The notes below the pieces were generated by a model. That model was not told the origin of the DNA. It ran no database searches and saw nothing but the letters and a program-made list of their open reading frames with translations. DNA of 11,767 nucleotides, from NCBI GenBank assembly GCA_045654685.1, contig JAZONV010000075.1, positions 1 through 11,767 on the forward strand. The letters run 5' to 3'. The stretch's first letter is position 1. Every line of letters starts with the position of its first letter. The position numbers and the translations under genes were made by a program. The stretch comes from RGIG1828 sp045654685. GTDB lineage: Bacteria; Bacillota; Clostridia; UMGS1810. Of this stretch, positions 6,005 to 11,767 are shown one piece after another.

Positions 6005-9000
6005 ATGAAAACAAAAAAAATTACAGCTTGGATATTGTTTATGACAATGCTTTTCACAATGTTACCAAGCTCACTTGTTTTGGCGGAAGCCGGAACAGCT
6101 GAAACTTGCCCCAGCGTAGTTGCTACAATGTACGTGCAAGACGGCTCCAAGGTTGCCGGCGATGACTTGCTTTGGTCGGGTGATAACACATATAACTCCG
6201 GCAATGGTGGCGAGTTTGATGAAATAGCAAGAGTTCACAGCGAGGATAAGGCTTGGCAGCAGGGAGATAGAGTGGCAACCACAACTCCCACATCCAGAAG
6301 ACAGGCGTTATCTATTAGCGCTGAATCTCACAGCTTGGGAGAATTCGGTATAAACCACGATATTAATGCAGGTGCTATTCAGTACACATTCTTAGACTTG
6401 GATAAAAAACCATTGGCTATGAATGCTTCCGGACTTTTCGAGTCCGTTGCTGATATTGCTTGGCAGGATTACCGTGACTTGCCTTCCAGTGAAAAATCAG
6501 TTGAAGATTTTAATAATAGTGCTGAATACCTGGAGACAACAAGAGCCGTAAACCAGCAGTTGGCATCAAACAACAGAGTTACAGTTGTAATCTGGAATAT
6601 TATCAAAACTGATTTTGAAGGATATATCCGTATCAGATTAGAGGATAGTAACGGCTATGTTACATACCAGGATGTATTGATTATTGCAGATGGTAAATAC
6701 CCCACTTTGAGTGTTGAAGCTGATACAAGCAAAACCAAAATTGGCGAAGTAACAGATGCAAATGTTGATACAACAATCATTCCCGGTAGAACTTTCAGAC
6801 AGTATAAAGATGAAACAGACAGCGTAGTAACCGAAGAAACCGAATCCGAATGGAATACAGCTGATGGTTTGGTTAGTGATGCTGATATGAAAGCATCAAT
6901 CGAAGAAAAGTTGCTTGAAGAAAAATACTGGGCAAACAATGACATAACTGTTACAATCAATGCTTCCGATGAATATATTTCATCTGAACTTGATTCATTG
7001 GAATGGGCAGTTTACAACTTTAAAGATGAAGTTAATGTTAATAAAATTGACAGCGCTATGATTCCTGTATACTCCAACAAGGTTAATGCACCTGCGTATG
7101 AAAATGGCGTTAAAAATGAAGCTCATTCACAGTTGACAGACACTTTTGTTATCAAAGTAAATGATGTAGATGGTAGCGGCAATCCTATTAACAACGAAGG
7201 TCAGAATACACTCGTTGTTACAACAAAGGATAAATCCGGTCTCAAAATCACTCATTACTATTACTTCTATATTGATGCTACAGCACCTGAAGCTGAATTC
7301 AAGTTTGTAGAATTAGACAAAAATGTTCTTTCATTGTTTACAGATGCTGATATAGTGACAAACAGACAGCAGGCTCTTGATTTGAGTGAATCCGAAGATG
7401 TGATTGGTACTGCTGAACTCATTTCCGGAATCAGAGGATTTGTTGCAGGTGATGAAGATCAGAATGCAGTATATCAGTACAGACTCCTTGCAACAAAAGC
7501 AGGAGCAGTTGCAAAAGATACAGACAGCGATGGCATCAATGATGTTCCCGACGGATACACAGATGCTGTTGTTGACAAAAAAGGAAATGATTTAAGCGGC
7601 TGGAAAGTTTGGACCGGCGAAACAGAAACCCCCATTATAGATAAAGAATTTGACGGTATAGTTCAGGTACGTGTTCAGGATAGAGCAGGTAACTGGTCAC
7701 CTATCGTTTCAATAACCTCAGATGGCAAAGAAACAATTATAACAGATAACACTAACCCCGTTATCGAAGTTGATGAATATGCTCTTAACACCAACGGAGA
7801 TGCAACCGGTTATACTCAGGCTGAAATCCTCGGTGGAACTGCTGCAAATATTCTTGATAAAACATCAAGAGTAACAGACGTTATCGATGGTGTTCGTGAA
7901 AACGAAGTTATTCACGAAATCACAGGTGATGTTGCTCCCTGGATCAATGATACTGCAGTACTTGAAGTGAAGATCACAGATGAAGACCTTGCAAACGAAA
8001 TCCGTTCTTCAGGTCTCAACAAAGGTCTCATCAACGTAAAAGCAGAATTCAATGAGTATAATGAAAACAAAGAAATTAAAATCTGGAATATAAATGGTGT
8101 TGATAAAGAAACTGTAACAGATTCTTTCAACCTTACATCTGACTATCTCTTCGGAACAGAAACCGATAAAGATTTAACCTTCTATGTTGAATATGAAGGA
8201 ACAGGTGTTGTTGATATCACAGTTTCCGTTAAAGACCAGGCTGACGTAAAAGATGATGATGCATTCTCAACAATTTACAAAACTCAGCTTAAAGTCGACA
8301 AAATCAATCCCTACATTACATATAAGGGATATGATATTACAGATGAAGACAAAGAAGACCTCTTAAAGGCTAACACATTCAAAAAAGATTACGAAGTTCG
8401 TAATATGCCTTGGGGACCCAACAGTCAGGTGCTCGAAGTTGTTGTTAAAGACGACGATATCACATCTGTACAGTCCAAAACAAACTTCATCAAATTCAAC
8501 TCCGACAAACCTGTAATTTTGTGTGATGCAGATTTCAATGAAATCGTATCCTACGTTGCAGGCGAAAATGTGATTGATCTTAACGATTGCGAAGAAATCG
8601 CAAACGAAGAATATGAATCAAATATCGGATACAGATTCTTCATTATATATGAAGGAACAGGTATTGCAAAAATCGAATTCTATGCAGAAGATTCTGCAAC
8701 TGAAGCAAACGTAAGAGATTATCCTTCCGTTGCAACAGCAGCAGACCTCGAACCCATCGAATACGATGCAATGCTCCGTGTTGATAAAATCGATCCTGAA
8801 ATCAAAAACGTAGCACTTGTTCAGACAGGTGACGATGTTAATGATACAGGTTGGAACCTCTTCACCTTCAATGAAACAAATGTTGATGTTAACACAAGAA
8901 AACAGATGAAGATCACATTTGAAATTGTTGATGAAACTACAACCCCAGAACAGTCCGGTGTTAACCTCCAGGACGAAAAACTTGCCGGTGTAGACTTAAT

Positions 9001-11767
9001 GGATGTACTTGCAGGTTATGTAGAAAATGACAAAACACATCTCTACGATAACGAAGCTAGATCATACATAACAGACGATGTTAACGAAGAAAATGTAGAC
9101 CCCAACATCGATTACATCCTTCTCCCTGTAGAAGCAGGTGCAATCAATGGTACAGGCGGATATTATGACGATCCTGCATCTGCATCTGATGAAGATATTG
9201 CAGCACTCGTTGAAGAATATCTTGGTACAGTATACAATGAAAACGGTGATAAATGCGAATGGAAGAAAGCGACATGGAAAGATGGCGGAATCGTTGTTCC
9301 TGATGAATTCCAGGGCGCAATCGTAATCAGAACAATTGACCGTGTAGGTAATGTTGATTATGCATACCCCATCACATTTGTTGCTGAATCAAGAGAACCC
9401 AGAATCGACTTCAAGCCTCAGAACGGATACATCTGGTCACAGAACAACTATGGTTGGTCAAAACGTGATTATGATTACGTTGAAATCAGAGTAAAAGACG
9501 ATAACGAAGGCAAAGTTGATGCTTGGCTCGAAAACGTATATATCAGCGTAACAGATCTTGAAGGTAATGATATTACAACAAGCTCTACTGTTAAATTCGC
9601 TCACAAAATCCATGCAAATGATCCTATATTGGAAGTAGATCCTTCAGGTTACAATTATGTAGCTTTGGATTCATTCACAAATGAACCCGCATATGGATAT
9701 GATGTAATTGACGCTGACGGTCTTGTTGAAAAACTCTACCGTGATGATGAAGGTTACATTCACCTTGGTTTTGTAAGAGTAGAAGAAAGTGCTCAGATCA
9801 AAGTTACTATCTTTGATAAAGCAAAAGTAAATGATGCTGAACACACAGGTAACAAAACAACAGGTATCTGGACTTCAAGAATTGACCGTGTTGCTCCTGT
9901 AGTAACAATGTTCGATCTTGTTCCTATCTATGAAGGTCCTCAGCCTGAAGATTATAACAACGGATTTGCACTCAGAATTGCTGCTGAAGATGCACTTTCC
10001 GGTCTTGCTCCTGACATCACAGATGCAGACTACAACGTATACACACCTGAAAATATTCCTGCAACAGGCGTATTTGCAACAGACAAATCCTACCTCTATG
10101 TGGTAACAGATGACAATGGTAACGTTGTAGAAAAATATAACAGCGGCACATTCAACGAAAGACAGTATGAATTGCCCGGTCTCCAGTATGCTCTCATCCC
10201 CGGAAACGGTGATCTTGAAGAAGTAGCACCTTGGATGTTTGAAACAGATCCTTCAAGTGTATATGATGAAAACGGCTACAATGGCGGCGAAATGGGTAAA
10301 CCCTACGTATGGCACAACTATATCGACGATGAAACAGATATACTTCCTGCAGAATTTGACGGACTTGTAGTTGTAAGAGCAGTCGATAAAGCAGGTAACA
10401 TCACAGTAGTTGGTTATTCCACAATCCTTGATGTTGAGTTCGATGATGACTGGAACAGAGAAACACAGTTCATCCAGGTAAGAACAGACAACAAATGGGC
10501 TGATGGTAACGTTGTTAACGTACAGTATTATGGAAACAACAACCTCTTGTTCCCCGCTGACATGAGAAAAGATCTCAGAAACTCTCTCTTCCATGGTGAA
10601 GGTGCAATAATCGAAGTTGCTGAACAGGGTATTACAAATGTAGTAATCACAGCAACAGAAAAATTCACAGATGAAAAGACAGCAAAAGCTAAATATGATT
10701 TGAGAAACTCCGACTGGGAAGGTAAGATGGTTCTCGGTAATGCAGACGCAACCGGATATCATGACTGGAAATTCCAGCTCGTTGACGTAAAAATTGATAA
10801 GATCAATCCTGAATTAGGATTTGAACTCATTGATGAAGACGGAAACGTTGTTACAGATAATGCTGTAACAGGAACTCTCGAAATCAAACTTACAGATTTG
10901 TTTGATCCTATTCCTAACATTCCTGATGAACTCGGATATCGTTCACACATTCCTTCAGAAATTAAAACTGTTGAATGGTGTGCAGTTCCCGAAGGTTCTG
11001 ACGAAGAAAAATGGATGGAAGCAACAGATGTTGAAAATGGTTTAGTTGGCACATTCGATGCAGATGCATTCACAGGAACAATTAAAGTTCGTGTAACTGA
11101 CAATGCTGGTAATGTAGTAGTAAAATCACAGAGAATCAACATTGATGAAGTTAAAGCACTCATCAACCTTTCTAAATCAAATGACGATATCTATAGTCTC
11201 GAACCCGTAGATGTATTTGTAACAGTAACAGAAAATGCAGAATTCTCTGATGTTGTTAAAGTTACATATGAAGTTATCGACGAAGACGGCAACATCGTTG
11301 AAGCTGATAACCTCACATTAATCGGTGGAACAGTTTCTGTAGACAGAGAAGGCGTAACAGTTGTAAAAGTTACAGCTGAAACAAAAGCAGGTGTAACAGA
11401 TACAAAAGAAATCGTTGTTAAAATTGATAGAACCGCTCCTGAATATGACTTCGACGTAATCGATGACAATGACATTTCAGTAGCAGGTGGCGTAACAAAC
11501 ACAGGTGTAACTGTTGTAGTCGAAAACATCATTGAAAATGGTTCAGGTGTTGCAAAAGTTGAATATGCAGTAGTTCCCGAAGGAACAGTTGCTCAGAACT
11601 TTGCTGAAATGACCGAAAACGGTGGTAAATACACAGCAGACTTTGATGCTGATGCATTCACAGGAACATTCATGGTACGTGTAACAGATGTTGCAGGTCT
11701 TGAAACTGTTAAATCAGCAAAAGTACACATTGACAATGTTGCTCCTATCGTAGTAATTTCCAACCCC
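6005..11767 (+). CDS. Giant secreted Ig-like repeat surface protein, C-terminus outside the window
   Basis: From ATG 6005 the frame stays open for 1921 codons to the right edge, so this is the N-terminal part of a very large protein. AAAGGAAA (5989-5996) supports the start. A signal peptide is clear: MKTKK, a hydrophobic core, and probable cleavage after VLA at residue 27. Residues 28 to about 420 form an N-terminal region I do not recognise. After that, bacterial Ig-like signatures recur. Strand-entry motifs of the type (I/V)D-x-x-x-P lie at 423 (IDATAP), 580 (TDNTNP), 764, 926, 1293, 1597, 1807 and 1909. Edge motifs of the type VRxxDxAGN lie near 563, 1116, 1465, 1703 and 1899. A DTDSDGIND calcium-loop-like motif is at 505-513. 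The protein is rich in Asp, Glu, Thr and Val and very poor in Cys. Domains are about 95-100 residues near the right edge and longer before. It is likely an adhesin, surface-layer or scaffold protein; the anchor is not visible. It has its own promoter. Confidence 0.85.
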   Translation, partial: MKTKKITAWILFMTMLFTMLPSSLVLAEAGTAETCPSVVATMYVQDGSKVAGDDLLWSGDNTYNSGNGGEFDEIARVHSEDKAWQQGDRVATTTPTSRRQALSISAESHSLGEFGINHDINAGAIQYTFLDLDKKPLAMNASGLFESVADIAWQDYRDLPSSEKSVEDFNNSAEYLETTRAVNQQLASNNRVTVVIWNIIKTDFEGYIRIRLEDSNGYVTYQDVLIIADGKYPTLSVEADTSKTKIGEVTDANVDTTIIPGRTFRQYKDETDSVVTEETESEWNTADGLVSDADMKASIEEKLLEEKYWANNDITVTINASDEYISSELDSLEWAVYNFKDEVNVNKIDSAMIPVYSNKVNAPAYENGVKNEAHSQLTDTFVIKVNDVDGSGNPINNEGQNTLVVTTKDKSGLKITHYYYFYIDATAPEAEFKFVELDKNVLSLFTDADIVTNRQQALDLSESEDVIGTAELISGIRGFVAGDEDQNAVYQYRLLATKAGAVAKDTDSDGINDVPDGYTDAVVDKKGNDLSGWKVWTGETETPIIDKEFDGIVQVRVQDRAGNWSPIVSITSDGKETIITDNTNPVIEVDEYALNTNGDATGYTQAEILGGTAANILDKTSRVTDVIDGVRENEVIHEITGDVAPWINDTAVLEVKITDEDLANEIRSSGLNKGLINVKAEFNEYNENKEIKIWNINGVDKETVTDSFNLTSDYLFGTETDKDLTFYVEYEGTGVVDITVSVKDQADVKDDDAFSTIYKTQLKVDKINPYITYKGYDITDEDKEDLLKANTFKKDYEVRNMPWGPNSQVLEVVVKDDDITSVQSKTNFIKFNSDKPVILCDADFNEIVSYVAGENVIDLNDCEEIANEEYESNIGYRFFIIYEGTGIAKIEFYAEDSATEANVRDYPSVATAADLEPIEYDAMLRVDKIDPEIKNVALVQTGDDVNDTGWNLFTFNETNVDVNTRKQMKITFEIVDETTTPEQSGVNLQDEKLAGVDLMDVLAGYVENDKTHLYDNEARSYITDDVNEENVDPNIDYILLPVEAGAINGTGGYYDDPASASDEDIAALVEEYLGTVYNENGDKCEWKKATWKDGGIVVPDEFQGAIVIRTIDRVGNVDYAYPITFVAESREPRIDFKPQNGYIWSQNNYGWSKRDYDYVEIRVKDDNEGKVDAWLENVYISVTDLEGNDITTSSTVKFAHKIHANDPILEVDPSGYNYVALDSFTNEPAYGYDVIDADGLVEKLYRDDEGYIHLGFVRVEESAQIKVTIFDKAKVNDAEHTGNKTTGIWTSRIDRVAPVVTMFDLVPIYEGPQPEDYNNGFALRIAAEDALSGLAPDITDADYNVYTPENIPATGVFATDKSYLYVVTDDNGNVVEKYNSGTFNERQYELPGLQYALIPGNGDLEEVAPWMFETDPSSVYDENGYNGGEMGKPYVWHNYIDDETDILPAEFDGLVVVRAVDKAGNITVVGYSTILDVEFDDDWNRETQFIQVRTDNKWADGNVVNVQYYGNNNLLFPADMRKDLRNSLFHGEGAIIEVAEQGITNVVITATEKFTDEKTAKAKYDLRNSDWEGKMVLGNADATGYHDWKFQLVDVKIDKINPELGFELIDEDGNVVTDNAVTGTLEIKLTDLFDPIPNIPDELGYRSHIPSEIKTVEWCAVPEGSDEEKWMEATDVENGLVGTFDADAFTGTIKVRVTDNAGNVVVKSQRINIDEVKALINLSKSNDDIYSLEPVDVFVTVTENAEFSDVVKVTYEVIDEDGNIVEADNLTLIGGTVSVDREGVTVVKVTAETKAGVTDTKEIVVKIDRTAPEYDFDVIDDNDISVAGGVTNTGVTVVVENIIENGSGVAKVEYAVVPEGTVAQNFAEMTENGGKYTADFDADAFTGTFMVRVTDVAGLETVKSAKVHIDNVAPIVVISNP
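7478..7693 (+). repeat. Ig-like module copy 1 (residues 492-563)
   Basis: This is the first of five copies of one protein module in the giant gene: an aromatic start (YRLLA), a variable insert containing a DxDxDGxxD calcium-loop-like sequence, a W, then FDGIVQVRVQDRAGN. It is 72 residues long and divergent from the later copies in its first half. Confidence 0.6.
9113..9352 (+). repeat. Ig-like module copy 2 (residues 1037-1116)
   Basis: It begins YILLPVEAG, has an acidic insert, and ends FQGAIVIRTIDRVGN. At 80 residues it is the longest of the five copies. Confidence 0.6.
10187..10399 (+). repeat. Ig-like module copy 3 (residues 1395-1465)
   Basis: It begins YALIPGNGD, has an insert rich in Y, N and G, and ends FDGLVVVRAVDKAGN. 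It is 71 residues long. Confidence 0.6.
10976..11113 (+). repeat. Ig-like module copy 4 (residues 1658-1703)
   Basis: It begins WCAVPEG and ends FTGTIKVRVTDNAGN, without the long insert of copies 1-3 (46 residues). It aligns with copy 5 without gaps, 22 of 46 residues being identical, including DADAFTGT. Confidence 0.75.
11564..11701 (+). repeat. Ig-like module copy 5 (residues 1854-1899)
   Basis: It begins YAVVPEG and ends FTGTFMVRVTDVAGL, 46 residues. It lies 588 bases (196 residues, about two Ig domains) after copy 4. The 24-base block coding for DADAFTGT (11645-11668) differs from that of copy 4 (11057-11080) at one base. Confidence 0.75.

Noticed and set aside
10253..10762. Minus-strand open frame of 169 residues inside the giant gene, with several shorter ones nearby
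   Set aside because: They are shadows of the biased codon use of the repeat protein, whose plus-strand frame is unbroken and carries conserved motifs.
9000..11767. CRISPR-like or tandem short DNA repeats in the giant gene
   Set aside because: The similarity is at the protein module level with irregular spacing and open coding frame; there are no identical repeats with uniform spacers.
1..11767. tRNA or rRNA genes
   Set aside because: No cloverleaf with a GTTC-type T-arm and CCA end, and no rRNA-like conserved stretch, was seen on either strand by eye.

Overview
The window looks like the chromosome of an anaerobic, low-to-moderate GC, Gram-positive-type bacterium (Bacillota, probably Clostridia). 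The signs are strong AGGAGG-type ribosome binding sites, AT-rich intergenic DNA with sigma-A-like promoters, an S-layer-homology (SLH) surface protein, and a Clostridia-like start of an IS91-type transposase. The species cannot be named from the sequence.

Layout. Bases 1-103 hold the first 34 codons of an IS91-like transposase on the minus strand, running off the left edge. Two hairpins follow (138-168 and 175-196); the second has a T-run and reads as a terminator on the plus strand. A promoter-bearing gap (197-465) leads into a tight plus-strand operon: uxaC (uronate isomerase, 466-1686), a GH106-like glycoside hydrolase without signal peptide (1711-4098), and a secreted SLH protein (4116-5591). 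The gaps are 24 and 17 bases. The operon closes with a very long, almost perfect inverted repeat followed by T5 (5619-5684).

A second transcription unit starts in the 413-base gap 5592-6004. A clear promoter (TTGACT-N17-TACAAT) is followed by a leader of about 185 nt with possible secondary structure and a 7-codon ORF behind an excellent Shine-Dalgarno sequence. Then comes a giant secreted protein (6005 to the right edge, 1921 codons without a stop). It is built from recurring Ig-like modules and its end lies outside the window.

Function. UxaC and the GH106-like enzyme fit cytoplasmic breakdown of rhamnose- and uronate-containing oligosaccharides such as pectin or rhamnogalacturonan fragments. 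This is inferred from family and context. The SLH protein should sit on the cell wall, and the giant acidic Ig-like protein is secreted and probably an adhesin, surface layer component or scaffold. The most interesting points are the modular architecture of the giant protein (five copies of one module whose spacing shrinks steadily toward the C-terminus), the leader ORF in its 5' UTR, the compact forms of both catabolic enzymes, and the joining of sugar catabolism to a cell-surface gene in one operon.
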